From Streptomyces sp. Ncost-T10-10d (GTDB lineage Bacteria > Actinomycetota > Actinomycetes > Streptomycetales > Streptomycetaceae), in contig NZ_FMDF01000084.1 in NCBI RefSeq assembly GCF_900091955.1, forward strand, positions 1-52,377: a stretch of DNA of 52,377 nucleotides, written 5' to 3'. Under the pieces are notes generated by a model. It made no database searches. It was not told the DNA's origin and worked only from the letters and a program-made list of their open reading frames with translations. The number at the start of each line of letters is the position of its first letter. Positions within the stretch are counted from its first letter, which is position 1. The position numbers and the translations under genes were made by a program. This document shows positions 1 to 8,772 of this stretch, one piece after another.

Positions 1-1199
1 GCGGCGAACGGCAGCCACACCGGCACGGGCAGCGGCAGCGGGTCCGTGGTCAGCAACGACCCCATCAGCAGCCCCAGCGGTACGGCCCCGATCCCGCCCA
101 GCACCGCGGCGGCACACGCCACCCGGCTCACCTCGCGGCCGACTGCCGACCTGAGCTGCCGGGGCGTCGCCCCGACCGCGCGCAGCAGCGCCAGTTCACC
201 GGAGCGCTGGTGGACCGCCTGGGAGAGGGTGGTGGCGATCACCAGGAGCGCCACCATGAGGACCGTTGCCGCGATGGAGGCGAGCAGCGGCAGCAGATCG
301 CCCCGTGTGCCGAGTGCGTCGACGTACTCGGCCTGCCCGCGTTCCGAGCCGGTGAGGACCCGGACCTCGCGGTCACCACGTGTGCGATCGGGCAGCGCGG
401 TATCCAGTGACACCCGCAGTTCGTCGGCCGACACGCCCTTCTCGGCGATGACGCCGATGGCGTCCACCGTGCCCGGGTGTCCGGCCAGCGCGGTCAGCCG
501 CTGCTCGGTGAAGAAGACGGCGGGGGCGGCGCCCCGGTGACCGGTGTCGGCGACACCGCTGACGGTGTACGGATGGGGAGCCCCGTCGACCTGCAAGGTC
601 ACCTGGCTGCCGGGCTTGCTCCCGGCGGCGGCCGCCAGCGCGCTGTCGATGACCACCTCGGTGGACGTCCTCGGCGCGTGTCCATCCGTCAGCCGGTACG
701 GAGTGAGTGCGGCGGACGCCCAGGAACGGCCGACTGCCGAAGCCCCGCCGGCCCCGGTGCTACTGCTCCCGCCGCCCACAGCCACCGGGACCGAATCGTC
801 CGCGACGGCCTTCGCGACCCCGTCGGCAGCGGCTGCCTTCGCCACCGCGGAGCGGTCGAGGCGGACGCGCTCCGACAGATACGTCGTCGCGGTCTGCGGC
901 TCGCTGCCCCACGGCTTCGCCGTGTACGTCACCTTCTGGTCGGCCGCCACCACCGCGTCGGCCCCGGCATGACGCGCCACCGGCGGCTGCGCCAGCAGCA
1001 GCGAACCGACGACGAGGGCGAACGCGCCGATCAGCGCAGCCGCGGCCGTCGTCGCCGCGAACACCGCGGCCCAGGCCCGGCGATGAGTCCTCAGCGAACG
1101 CCGGGCGAGGAACGCCGACGCCCGCCGCACCCCGGACCGCACATCCGCGTGAGGCCTTCGCGTGTCCGTACTCGTACCCATGCCCGTACTCGTGCTCAT
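1..1199 (-). CDS. FtsX-like ABC transporter permease (C-terminal part beyond left edge)
   Basis: Membrane subunit of an ABC exporter or mechanotransmission complex of the MacB/FtsX type. About 399 N-terminal residues are visible and the frame is still open at base 1. Residues about 1-40 are Arg-rich and cytoplasmic. A first membrane helix follows ([16 protein letters not shown]), then an extracytoplasmic region of about 200 residues, then a second helix ([20 protein letters not shown]). The next stretch, [20 protein letters not shown], is the classic FtsX signature after TM2. The ATG at 1199 overlaps the TGA of the ATPase gene (ATGA), so the two are translationally coupled. The divergent two-component pair at 2082-3958 probably regulates or is served by this transporter, by analogy with antimicrobial-peptide detox modules. 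The substrate cannot be read from sequence. Confidence 0.9.
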   Translation of the reverse strand, partial: MSTSTGMGTSTDTRRPHADVRSGVRRASAFLARRSLRTHRRAWAAVFAATTAAAALIGAFALVVGSLLLAQPPVARHAGADAVVAADQKVTYTAKPWGSEPQTATTYLSERVRLDRSAVAKAAAADGVAKAVADDSVPVAVGGGSSSTGAGGASAVGRSWASAALTPYRLTDGHAPRTSTEVVIDSALAAAAGSKPGSQVTLQVDGAPHPYTVSGVADTGHRGAAPAVFFTEQRLTALAGHPGTVDAIGVIAEKGVSADELRVSLDTALPDRTRGDREVRVLTGSERGQAEYVDALGTRGDLLPLLASIAATVLMVALLVIATTLSQAVHQRSGELALLRAVGATPRQLRSAVGREVSRVACAAAVLGGIGAVPLGLLMGSLLTTDPLPLPVPVWLPFA

Positions 1200-1918
1200 C
1201 GCAGCCGGCCGCCGTCCATCGTCAGCACGGTGTCGGCCCAGCTCGCCGCCACCGGATCATGGGTGACCATGACGACCGTACGGCCGTCGATCCGTACCGC
1301 GTCCCGCAACAGACCGAGCACCAGCGACGCCGACTCCGGGTCCAGGGACGCCGTCGGTTCGTCCGCGAAGATCACATCGGGTTCGGTCACCAGTGCCCGT
1401 GCCACCGCGACCCGCTGCTGCTGGCCGCCGGAGAGCGTCGCGGGGCCCTGTCCGCCGCGGCCCGCCAGGCCGACCCGGGCCAGCAGATCCCGGCCGCGAG
1501 CCAACACCCGCTCGTCCGCCGGATCGGCGCCCGCCAGCACCAGCGGCAGCACGACGTTCTCCTCGATGTTCAGCGAAGGCACCAGATTCAGGGCGTGCGA
1601 CTGGAAGACGAAGCCGATCCGGTCACGGCGCAACCGGGTCAGTGCGGCCTCGGACAGCGAGCCGAGATCGGTGCCCCCGACCCGTACCGTGCCCGTCGTC
1701 GGACGGTCCAGGCCCGCCGCGCACTGCAGGAACGTGCTCTTCCCCGATCCCGAGGGGCCCACCACCGCGGTGAAGCTCCCGGCCGGGACCGCACAGCTCA
1801 CCGCGTCGAGCGCGATCGCCTCCCGGCCGCCGCCACGCCGTCCGTAGCGTCGGCTCACCGACTCCAGACTCAGCGCGGTCGCCCGCACCGCTGTGATCGT
1901 GTCCACCGTCGACTCCAC
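1196..1918 (-). CDS. ABC transporter ATP-binding protein (MacB/LolD type)
   Basis: Cytoplasmic ATPase of 240 aa that powers the FtsX-like permease encoded immediately downstream with a 4-bp ATGA overlap. It shows Walker [10 protein letters not shown], a Q-loop region ([20 protein letters not shown]), the signature LSGGQQQR, Walker [13 protein letters not shown] and the switch His in MVTHDP. The short single-domain length and the LNLVPSLN stretch fit the LolD/MacB/YtrE subfamily that pairs with FtsX permeases. The start chosen is the ATG at 1918. The first 14 residues are not conserved in the family, so an internal start is possible. The 163-bp gap to the divergent kinase gene should hold both promoters. 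Confidence 0.93.
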   Translation of the reverse strand: MESTVDTITAVRATALSLESVSRRYGRRGGGREAIALDAVSCAVPAGSFTAVVGPSGSGKSTFLQCAAGLDRPTTGTVRVGGTDLGSLSEAALTRLRRDRIGFVFQSHALNLVPSLNIEENVVLPLVLAGADPADERVLARGRDLLARVGLAGRGGQGPATLSGGQQQRVAVARALVTEPDVIFADEPTASLDPESASLVLGLLRDAVRIDGRTVVMVTHDPVAASWADTVLTMDGGRLR

Positions 1919-2081
1919 CGTTCCTTCTCTGCCTCATACTTTCCGACCTGCATGAACGCTATGAAGAAGGGGGTGTCCGGGCGAGGGTGCGCGCTCCCGG
2001 ACAGGGGTTCAGCCAGCTCCACCACGGTCAGGGGGAGGCCGCCACTCCGGTGGCGGGTGAACCCCCGTAACGTGCTGTGTC

Positions 2082-3311
2082 ATGAGCACCACTCCCGCCC
2101 CGCTGACGGTCGCCATCCGGCGTTCGTGGGACGCGTCGCGCTATCTGTTCATCGGCATTCCGATCGCGCTGCTCGCATATGTGGGCACGTTCCTGGTGGT
2201 GGCGGCCCTGATGTTCGCCGTCGTGATCATCGGGCTGCCCGCCCTGCCCGAGGCCGCCAAGGTGCTGCGCCGGTTCGCGGAGTTCGAGCGCCGCCGGGCA
2301 GCCGCACGGCTCGGCGTGCCGTTCACGCCGACGCCGTATCCACCGCTGGACGGCGGTGAACTCTCCGAGCGGGTCCGACGCGTGCTCACCGACCCGACGG
2401 TCTGGCGCGATGCGCTCTGGCTGCCGATCCAGGCGCTCATGGGCAACCTCCTCGGCTACCTCACGATGGTGCTGTGGCCGGTCGGGCTCTTCGTCGACGG
2501 GGCCGCGCTGCCCGTCGTGCACCTGCTGGACCGGCGGGCCGCCGACGAGTACGGGACACCGCTGCCCGCGCGTCAGGGATGGATGCTGCGCTGGCATTCC
2601 GTACTCGCGGATCTGTCTGCGAGCTGGACCCGGTCCCTGCTCACCTCCTCGCCGTCCACCGCGCTCGCCGACCGGATCGCCCAGCTGACCGAGAGCCGGG
2701 CCGGGGCGGTAGAGGCGCACGGCGCCGAACTGCGGCGCATCGAACGGGATCTGCACGACGGCGCCCAGGCCAGGATCGTCGCCCTGTCGATGCGCATCGG
2801 CCTCGCCAAACAGCTCCTCGACCGCGACCCGGCCGCCGCGCGCATCCGCCTCGACGAGGCACAGGACGGCGCGGAGGCGGCCCTCGCGGAACTGCGGCAC
2901 GTGGTGCGCGGCATCCATCCACCCGTACTGACGGACCGTGGACTGGCCGGTGCGGTACGGGCGCTGGCCGCCGACGTCAGCGTGCCCGTCACCGCGGAGC
3001 TCGACGGTGTCGAGGACGGGCGACGGCTGGCGGCCGCGATCGAGGCCGCCGCCTACTTCGTCATCGCCGAGGCCCTCACCAACATCAGCAAACACAGCGG
3101 CGCGACAGCCGCGACCGTACGGATCGACCGGACCCCCGGCACCCTGCGGGTGGCCATCGGCGACGATGGTCACGGCGGCGCGGACGAACGCGCCGGCAGC
3201 GGGCTGGTCGGAATCAGGCGACGGATCGCCGCCCTCGACGGCACCACCCGCATCAACAGCCCCACCGGGGGGCCGACGCGCATCGAAGTGGAGCTGCCGT
3301 GCGGATCGTGA
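2082..3311 (+). CDS. DesK-type sensor histidine kinase
   Basis: Membrane sensor kinase of 409 aa, probably partner of the regulator that follows with a 13-bp overlap. The N-terminal half (about residues 15-150) has hydrophobic pairs and the PTPYPPL/WRDAL pattern of the actinobacterial 'sensor' domain that precedes HisKA_3 kinases. The dimerisation and phosphoacceptor motif is ERDLHDGAQARIVAL, with the phosphorylated His at about residue 225. The ATPase domain shows an N box (EALTNISKHSGA), a G1 box (GDDGHGG) and a G2-like GSGLVGIRRRI. A TAACGT hexamer at 2068-2073 lies 8 nt before the ATG and no Shine-Dalgarno is visible, so the transcript is near-leaderless. The signal is unknown. The divergent ABC exporter suggests a cell-envelope or drug stress role. 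Confidence 0.92.
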   Translation: MSTTPAPLTVAIRRSWDASRYLFIGIPIALLAYVGTFLVVAALMFAVVIIGLPALPEAAKVLRRFAEFERRRAAARLGVPFTPTPYPPLDGGELSERVRRVLTDPTVWRDALWLPIQALMGNLLGYLTMVLWPVGLFVDGAALPVVHLLDRRAADEYGTPLPARQGWMLRWHSVLADLSASWTRSLLTSSPSTALADRIAQLTESRAGAVEAHGAELRRIERDLHDGAQARIVALSMRIGLAKQLLDRDPAAARIRLDEAQDGAEAALAELRHVVRGIHPPVLTDRGLAGAVRALAADVSVPVTAELDGVEDGRRLAAAIEAAAYFVIAEALTNISKHSGATAATVRIDRTPGTLRVAIGDDGHGGADERAGSGLVGIRRRIAALDGTTRINSPTGGPTRIEVELPCGS

Positions 3312-3958
3312 TCGCCGAGGACAACGCGCTGCTGAGGGAGGGGCTGATCCTGCTGCTCACCGGCTCGGGCCACGAGGTGGTGGCCGACGCGGCGACCGGG
3401 CCCGAGGTGCTGCCCGCGCTGCTGGAACACCGCCCGGACGCCGCCGTGCTCGACGTACGGCTCCCGCCCACCTTCCGCGACGAGGGGCTGCGCGCCGCAC
3501 TTGCCGCCCGCGCGGAGATGCCCGAACTGCCGATCCTGGTCCTCTCGCAGTACGTCGAGGAGACGTACGCCGCCGAGCTGCTCGCCCAGGGCGCCCAGGG
3601 CATCGGGTATCTGCTGAAGGACCGGGTGGGCCGCGTCGACCAGTTCCTCCAGGCGCTCGACCGGGTGGCGGGCGGCGGCACTGCGCTCGACCCCGAGGTC
3701 GTGACCCAGCTGCTGACCCGCAAGTCGTCGGCCCAGCCTCTGCAGAGCCTCACTCCGCGCGAGCGCGAAGTCCTGGAACTGATGGCACAGGGCAAGGCGA
3801 ACGGCACCATCGCCACCGAACTGGTGGTGACGGAGCGGGCCGTGAGCAAGCACATCGGCTCGATCTTCGCCAAGCTCGGCCTGGAGCCGGACGACGGCAC
3901 GGTGCACCGGCGGGTGCTTGCGGTGCTCGCGTATCTGGAGGGCAAGGGCACGCGGTGA
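3299..3958 (+). CDS. NarL/LuxR-family response regulator
   Basis: DNA-binding response regulator of 219 aa that should receive phosphate from the preceding kinase. It starts at a GTG at 3299 inside the last codons of the kinase gene, so the two are translationally coupled. The receiver has an acidic pair (AEDN, residues 7-8), phosphoacceptor Asp52 in AVLDVRLPP, switch Ser in VLSQY and Lys in YLLKDR. The C-terminal LuxR/GerE helix-turn-helix is LTPREREVLELMAQGKAN followed by TERAVSKHIGSIFAKL. A GTGCCC/GGGCAC inverted repeat at 3967-3987 follows the stop and may help end the transcript. Likely targets are its own locus and the divergent ABC genes. Confidence 0.92.
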   Translation: MRIVIAEDNALLREGLILLLTGSGHEVVADAATGPEVLPALLEHRPDAAVLDVRLPPTFRDEGLRAALAARAEMPELPILVLSQYVEETYAAELLAQGAQGIGYLLKDRVGRVDQFLQALDRVAGGGTALDPEVVTQLLTRKSSAQPLQSLTPREREVLELMAQGKANGTIATELVVTERAVSKHIGSIFAKLGLEPDDGTVHRRVLAVLAYLEGKGTR

Positions 3959-4174
3959 CGCGCGCTGTGCCCGATTGACGGGGGCACTGTCCGGCCGGGC
4001 CGGTTGCGTACGGTCTCGCCCGGGCGGTTCGTTCAGCCGTGCTGGTTCTTCATATGGGCCACCGCCCACTTCGCCTGCTGGGCCGGTTCGCCGATGACCG
4101 CGCCTTCACTGCCGGTTCCGGTGGTCGTGGCCCTGCCGCAGACCGACAACTCCCGCGGACGCAGGCGCCGCAGG

Positions 4175-4567
4175 TCAGGGCCGTGCGGGCTGGAGCAGAT
4201 CCCAGCGATTGCCGTACAGGTCCTCGAAGACCGCCACCGATCCGTACGCCTCATGCCGCGGTTCCTCCAGGAACCGCACCCCGGCGGCCAGCATCCGGGC
4301 GTGGTCGCCCGCGAAGTCCTCGGTGTGCAGGAAGAAGCCGACCCGGCCGCCCGTCTGCGCACCGACGCTCGCCCGCTGCGCGTCGTCCTTGGCGCGGGCC
4401 AGGAGCAGCCCGGTCCCCTCCGTGCCCCGCGGACGCACGACCACCCAGCGCGAGCCGTCGCCCCGGTCGGTGTCCTCCACCAGCTCGAAGCCGAGGGCGT
4501 CCGTGTAGAAGGAGACGGCTTCGGCGTAGTCGCGGACGACCAGGGTGACCAGGGCGATGTGCGGCAT
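4175..4567 (-). CDS. VOC-family (glyoxalase/dioxygenase fold) protein
   Basis: Single-module vicinal-oxygen-chelate protein of 130 aa. It has two beta-alpha-beta-beta-beta repeats, beginning PHIALVTLVVRDYAEAVSFY and ending VAVFEDLYGNRWDLLQ. Probable metal ligands are His3 and the Glu in VFEDLYGN. Substrates vary widely in this superfamily (methylglyoxal conjugates, catechols, antibiotics), so none is assigned. A GAGGA Shine-Dalgarno lies just before the ATG. Upstream, at 4612-4623, is the imperfect inverted repeat GTTATACGTAAC, a possible operator in the gap shared with the divergent kinase gene. The 216 bp between the response regulator and this gene (3959-4174) contain no gene I can defend. 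Confidence 0.85.
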   Translation of the reverse strand: MPHIALVTLVVRDYAEAVSFYTDALGFELVEDTDRGDGSRWVVVRPRGTEGTGLLLARAKDDAQRASVGAQTGGRVGFFLHTEDFAGDHARMLAAGVRFLEEPRHEAYGSVAVFEDLYGNRWDLLQPARP

Positions 4568-4662
4568 GAGATTCCTCGGACGGGGCGGGCAAGGGTGTGG
4601 TGAGTCAGCTCGTTATACGTAACACTACCCGCGTCCGCGGGACCCGCACAGTCCGCACCACC

Positions 4663-4693
4663 ATGACATCCGTCGGGCACACGGCGGGACAAT
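4663..4693 (+). promoter_or_regulatory. Candidate promoter for the P-loop kinase gene
   Basis: ATGACA at 4663-4668 resembles TTGACA, and GACAAT at 4688-4693 resembles a -10 box, with 19 bp between them. Seven bases separate the -10 box from the ATG at 4701, the geometry of a leaderless transcript. This favours ATG 4701 over the ATG at 4692, which overlaps the -10 box. Inferred by eye only. Confidence 0.35.
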
Positions 4694-4700
4694 GCCCCAC

Positions 4701-5336
4701 ATGGACATCAGCGACCCCAGCGATTTGACGGCGCGCGCCCTGCGCCTCGCCGTCCCCGGCCACCGCCGCATCCTCGGCATCGCGGGACCGCCCGGAGCCG
4801 GGAAGTCCACCCTGGCCGCACAGCTCGTCGACGCTCTCGACGGTCTCGCCGTCCTCGTCCCCATGGACGGCTTCCACCTCGCCCGGGCCGAGTTGGAACG
4901 GCTCGGCCGCGCCGGACGCAAGGGCGCCCCCGACACCTTCGACGCCGCCGGCTACGCGGCCCTGCTCCGGCGCCTGCGCCTCCCGGAACCGGAGACCACC
5001 GTGTACGCCCCCGCCTTCGACCGCGCCCTGGAGGAGCCGATCGCCGGGGCCGTCCCTGTACCCCCGGACACCCCGCTGGTCGTCACCGAGGGCAATTACC
5101 TCCTGCACGACGAAGGGGCCTGGGCGTCCGTACACGGGCTGCTGGACGAGGCATGGTTCCTGGAACTCGAACCGGCCCTGCGGGTACGCCGGCTCGTCGA
5201 CCGGCATGTGCGGTTCGGCAAGCCCCGTCCGTACGCGGAACAATGGGTGGCCGGGTCCGACGAACCCAACGCACGACTGGTCGAACGGGGCCGCGCCCGC
5301 GCCGGCCTCGTCGTACGGCTGCACCCGGAAACCTGA
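4701..5336 (+). CDS. Nucleoside/nucleotide kinase-like P-loop protein (uridine kinase/PRK fold)
   Basis: Cytoplasmic kinase of 211 aa in the phosphoribulokinase/uridine kinase/pantothenate kinase fold. It shows Walker A GIAGPPGAGKSTLA, the acidic substrate loop VPMDGFHLA that follows it in this family, and the VVTEGNYLLHDEGAW strand typical of the YggC/FrcK-like group. The lid-region arginines (RVRRLVDRHVRFGKP) are also present. The substrate could be a sugar, nucleoside or pantothenate-like small molecule and cannot be fixed from sequence. An in-frame ATG at 4692 is an alternative start, but it sits inside the predicted -10 box. The M24 peptidase gene follows on the same strand after 70 bp with its own ribosome site. 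Confidence 0.82.
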   Translation: MDISDPSDLTARALRLAVPGHRRILGIAGPPGAGKSTLAAQLVDALDGLAVLVPMDGFHLARAELERLGRAGRKGAPDTFDAAGYAALLRRLRLPEPETTVYAPAFDRALEEPIAGAVPVPPDTPLVVTEGNYLLHDEGAWASVHGLLDEAWFLELEPALRVRRLVDRHVRFGKPRPYAEQWVAGSDEPNARLVERGRARAGLVVRLHPET

Positions 5337-5406
5337 CACCCGCTCGCGTGGACGGGTACGTACGGGCAGGATGCTGTATGCCGTGTCGCGTCGCCAGGAG
5401 GTCCGC

Positions 5407-6534
5407 ATGTCCAGCCCGAACCAGCCCGTACCGTTCACCGCCGACGACTACCGGGCCCGGATGACGCGTGCCGCCGAGAGCGCCGCCGAGGCCGGGCTCG
5501 CGGGAGTGCTGGTCGCCCCCGGACCCGATCTCGTCCACCTCACCGGCTACCGGCCCGTGAACACCGAACGCCTCACCGTCCTCGTCCTCACACCGGGCCA
5601 GGACCCGGTCCTGGTCGTCCCGACCCTGGAGGCCCCGGACGCCGAGAAGGCCGTCGGGGCGCCCGCCCTCACCCTCCGGGACTGGACCGACGGCAAGGAC
5701 CCGTACGCCGTCACCGCCCCGCTGCTCGACGGCCGGGGCCGGTTCGCGGTCAGCGACAACGCCTGGGCGATGCATCTGCTCGGGCTGCAGCGGACGCTTC
5801 CGGACACCTCGTACGTCTCCCTCACCGAGGCCCTGCCGATGCTGCGCGCGGTGAAGGACGCCGCTGAGCTGGAACGGCTCGCGGCCGCCGGGGCCGCCGC
5901 CGACGCCACGTACGGCGAGATCCTCAAGGTGCGCTTCACCGGCCGCAAGGAGACCGACATCGCCGCCGATCTGGCCGATCTGCTCAAGCGGTTCGGGCAC
6001 TCCCAGGTCGATTTCACCGTCGTCGGATCCGGCCCGAACGGCGCCAACCCGCACCACGAGGCGGGCGACCGCACCATCGAGCAGGGCGACATGGTCGTGC
6101 TCGACTTCGGCGGACTCAAGCACGGCTACGGCTCCGACACCTCCCGTACGGTCCATGTCGGCGAACCCACCGCCGAGGAGCAGCGGGTCCACGACATCGT
6201 GCGAGAGGCCCAGGAGGCGGGCTGCAAGGCGGTCCGGCCCGGCGTCGCCTGCCAGGAGATCGACCGCGCTGCCCGCGCCGTCATCACCGAGTTCGGCTAC
6301 GGCGAGCGCTTCATCCACCGCACCGGCCACGGGATCGGCGTCACCACCCACGAACCGCCGTACATGATCGAGGGCGAGGAGCAGCCGCTGGTGCCCGGGA
6401 TGTGCTTCTCCGTGGAGCCGGGCATCTATCTGCCGGGCCGGTTCGGTGTCCGGATCGAGGACATCGTGACCGTGACCGAGGACGGTGGCCGACGCCTCAA
6501 CAGCACCGCGCGCGAACTGGCGATCGTCGAGTAG
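5407..6534 (+). CDS. M24-family Xaa-Pro aminopeptidase-like protein
   Basis: Cytoplasmic metallopeptidase of 375 aa related to aminopeptidase P/prolidase. The N-terminal creatinase-like domain (about 1-125) includes GPDLVHLTGYRPVNTERL. The C-terminal pita-bread domain carries the metal ligands: Asp in VVLDFGG, Asp in GYGSDTSRT, His in HRTGHGIG, Glu in SVEPGIY and Glu in VRIEDIV. HHEAGDR supplies a usual substrate-site His. All five ligands are intact, so the enzyme should be active on X-Pro dipeptides or peptides. The start is fixed by AGGAGG at 5396-5401, six bases before the ATG. Open frame extends further upstream but without a ribosome site. Its 3' end lies 9 bp from the aldo/keto reductase remnant on the other strand. 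Confidence 0.92.
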   Translation: MSSPNQPVPFTADDYRARMTRAAESAAEAGLAGVLVAPGPDLVHLTGYRPVNTERLTVLVLTPGQDPVLVVPTLEAPDAEKAVGAPALTLRDWTDGKDPYAVTAPLLDGRGRFAVSDNAWAMHLLGLQRTLPDTSYVSLTEALPMLRAVKDAAELERLAAAGAAADATYGEILKVRFTGRKETDIAADLADLLKRFGHSQVDFTVVGSGPNGANPHHEAGDRTIEQGDMVVLDFGGLKHGYGSDTSRTVHVGEPTAEEQRVHDIVREAQEAGCKAVRPGVACQEIDRAARAVITEFGYGERFIHRTGHGIGVTTHEPPYMIEGEEQPLVPGMCFSVEPGIYLPGRFGVRIEDIVTVTEDGGRRLNSTARELAIVE

Positions 6535-6543
6535 CGCCCGGCC

Positions 6544-6744
6544 CTACCGGTCGCGGTCGCTCAGCCGCTCCGAGCCACCGCGGTCGTACATGTCCGCCGT
6601 GTCGATGAAGGTGCCGCCCGCCTCGGTGAAGGTGTCGAGGATGCGGTGGGCGGCCGCTTCGTCGCCCGCGCTGGTGAACGTCATGGTGCCCAGGCTCAGT
6701 TCGCTGACGCGCAGTCCTGTCCTGCCGAGAAAACGCTGTTGCAT
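6544..6744 (-). pseudogene. Aldo/keto reductase remnant (N-terminal 66 codons only)
   Basis: The peptide begins MQQRFLGRTGLRVSELSLGT and continues to FIDTADMYDRGGSER, the unmistakable first beta strands and the catalytic Asp/Tyr of an aldo/keto reductase. It then stops at a TAG after the divergent tail LSDRDR. Full enzymes are about 320 aa, so Lys, His and most of the barrel are missing. The promoter end looks intact: TACGGT (minus strand, 6757-6752) lies 7 nt before the ATG at 6744, a leaderless arrangement. An in-frame ATG at 6750 is the alternative start. The deletion joint abuts the 3' end of the M24 gene. It could be expressed as a short peptide but cannot be a working reductase. Confidence 0.75.
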
Positions 6745-6807
6745 GGCCATGACCGTATGAGTGGGAGCGCACCCGAAGGCAAGGGCTCCACCGCGCACCC
6801 CCGGAGA

Positions 6808-8589
6808 TCAGTCGTCGGCCAGTACCACGCACGACTCCGGCGGCAGATGCAGCAGCCCCTCGCCGCCCGGGACCTCCACCGGCTCCCACGCGGCCACGAC
6901 TCTGCCTCCGGCTCCGTGGCGCCGGCCACCACCCAGCGGGATCGTGGCCGGCTTCTCGCCGAGGTTGACGGCGATCCGCAGATCTCCCCTCCGGTATGCC
7001 AGCCAGCGCGCCTGTTCGTCGTGGGCGGTCCGCACCGACGCCAGGTCCGGGTCGGAGAGGTCGGGCAGGGTGTGGCGCAGCGCGATCAGCTCGCGGTACC
7101 AGGCGTGCAGACGGGTGTGAGGTTCCTGAGCCGGTTCGCTCCAGTCCAGGCAGGAGCGGTTCCGGGTGGCCGGGTCCTGCGGGTCCGGAATGTCGTCCGC
7201 CGCCCAGCCGTGCGCCGCGAACTCCCGCCGTCTGCCGGTCCGGACCGCCTCGGCGAGCGCCGGATCGGTGTGGTCGGTGAAGAACTGCCAGGGGGTGCGC
7301 GCGCCCCACTCCTCGCCCATGAACAGCATCGGGGTGAAGGGCCCGGTCAGGACGAGGGCCGCGGCGCAGGCCAGCAGACCGGGCGAGAGCGTGGCGGAGA
7401 GCCGGTCGCCCAGTGCCCGGTTGCCGATCTGGTCATGGGTCTGGGCGTAGCCGACGAAGCGGTGGGCCGGGGTGCGGGCGATGTCGACGGGGCGGCCGTG
7501 GGTACGGCCGCGGAAGCTGGAGTACGTACCGTTGTGGAAGAAAGCGCTCGTCACGGTCTTGGCGACGGCGGCCAGCGGGGCGGCGGCGAAGTCCGCGTAG
7601 TAGCCCTGGGACTCACCGGTGAGCGCGGTGTGCAGGGCGTGGTGGAAGTCGTCGTTCCACTGGGCGTGCAGGCCGAGGCCGCCCGATTCGCGCGGTGTCG
7701 TCGTCCGCGGGTCGCAGAGGTCGGACTCGGCGATCAACGAGAGCGGACGGCCGAGCTCGGCGGCGAGCGCGTCGGTCGCCGTGGACAACTCCTCCAGGAA
7801 GGTCAGCGCCCGTGTGTCGGCGAGGGCGTGGACGGCGTCCAGCCGCAGTCCGTCGAGCCGGTAGTCGCGCAGCCAGGCGAGCGCGCTGCCCAGCAGATAC
7901 GCCCGCACCTCGTCCGAACCGGGCGCGTCGAGGTTGACCGCCGCGCCCCACGGTGTGTGGTGGGTCCCGGTGAAGTACGGGCCGAAGGCCGGGAGGTGAT
8001 TGCCGGACGGGCCGAGGTGGTTGTGGACGACGTCCAGGACGACCGCGAGTCCGAGACCATGCGCAGTGTCGACAAAACGCTTAAGCCCCTCCGGGCCGCC
8101 GTACGGCTCGTGCACGGCCCAGAGCGACACCCCCTCGTACCCCCACCCGTGGGTCCCGGGGAAGGGGCAGACCGGCAGCAGCGACACATGGGTGATGCCC
8201 AGTTCGGCGAGATGGCCGAGCCGGGCCGCCGCGGCGTCGAAGGTGCCCTCGTCGGTGTACGTACCGATGTGCAGCTCGTACAGGACGGCGCCCGGAAGAC
8301 CCCGGCCCGCCCAGTCATTGCGCCAGGTGAACACCGAGTGGTCGACGACGGCGCTCTCGCCGTCCGGCCCGTCCGGCTGACGGCGCGAGCGCGGATCGGG
8401 CAGCACGGGCCCACCGGCCCCGCCGTCCGTGCCTCCGGCCAGCACGAAGCCGTAGCGGTCCCCGTCCGACGCCTCCGCCTCGACGGTCCACCAGCCGGCC
8501 CGTACGGGATCACGCCCCATGGCCCGCAGCGCACCCGCCAGCCGCAGTTCGACCGAGTCCGCATCCGGTGCCCATACCTCGAACAGCAT
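6808..8589 (-). CDS. treZ: Malto-oligosyltrehalose trehalohydrolase
   Basis: Cytoplasmic GH13 enzyme of 593 aa that releases trehalose from maltooligosyltrehalose made by TreY (16519-18915). It has an N-terminal CBM48-like domain (LFEVWAPDADSVELRLAG) and then the barrel. The nucleophile Asp is in GLRLDAVHAL (about residue 251), the acid/base Glu in SLIAESDLCD (about 288) and the transition-state Asp in QTHDQIGNR. GEEWGARTPWQFFTDH is highly characteristic of TreZ. The length matches the family. A strong GAGGAG Shine-Dalgarno precedes the ATG. The gene stands alone here, about 8 kb from treY, with GH1, MFS and GH29 genes between, rather than in a compact treXYZ operon. Confidence 0.96.
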   Translation of the reverse strand: MLFEVWAPDADSVELRLAGALRAMGRDPVRAGWWTVEAEASDGDRYGFVLAGGTDGGAGGPVLPDPRSRRQPDGPDGESAVVDHSVFTWRNDWAGRGLPGAVLYELHIGTYTDEGTFDAAAARLGHLAELGITHVSLLPVCPFPGTHGWGYEGVSLWAVHEPYGGPEGLKRFVDTAHGLGLAVVLDVVHNHLGPSGNHLPAFGPYFTGTHHTPWGAAVNLDAPGSDEVRAYLLGSALAWLRDYRLDGLRLDAVHALADTRALTFLEELSTATDALAAELGRPLSLIAESDLCDPRTTTPRESGGLGLHAQWNDDFHHALHTALTGESQGYYADFAAAPLAAVAKTVTSAFFHNGTYSSFRGRTHGRPVDIARTPAHRFVGYAQTHDQIGNRALGDRLSATLSPGLLACAAALVLTGPFTPMLFMGEEWGARTPWQFFTDHTDPALAEAVRTGRRREFAAHGWAADDIPDPQDPATRNRSCLDWSEPAQEPHTRLHAWYRELIALRHTLPDLSDPDLASVRTAHDEQARWLAYRRGDLRIAVNLGEKPATIPLGGGRRHGAGGRVVAAWEPVEVPGGEGLLHLPPESCVVLADD

Positions 8590-8721
8590 GCAACGCTCCT
8601 CGTCTCCTCGCCCCCGTGCCCCATGGTCGGCATCAGCCGCGACGACTGACTCGCGACACTGGATCGAGCCCGTTACTGGCGATTAAGGTCTGGTTCTGAT
8701 CACTGCCCCGCCAGGTTCTGC

Positions 8722-8749
8722 TCAATACGCACTCCTCAATACGCACTCC
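8722..8749. repeat. Exact 14-bp tandem duplication upstream of the GH1 gene
   Basis: TCAATACGCACTCC occurs twice in immediate succession (8722-8735 and 8736-8749). It lies in the 183-bp divergent gap between treZ and the beta-glucosidase gene, ending 23 bp before the latter's start. It may be replication slippage or a duplicated regulator half-site. GGTTCTG is also repeated nearby at about 8692 and 8714. Confidence 0.8.
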
Positions 8750-8772
8750 CTCTTACGGCTGTGGAGGCCGAG

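Noticed and set aside
4036..4174. Protein-like C-terminus on the minus strand (EPAQQAKWAVAHMKNQHG)
   Set aside because: Composition looks protein-like, but the only in-frame start after the VOC gene is a TTG without a proper ribosome site, giving about 38 codons. Possibly a remnant. Not enough to call a gene.
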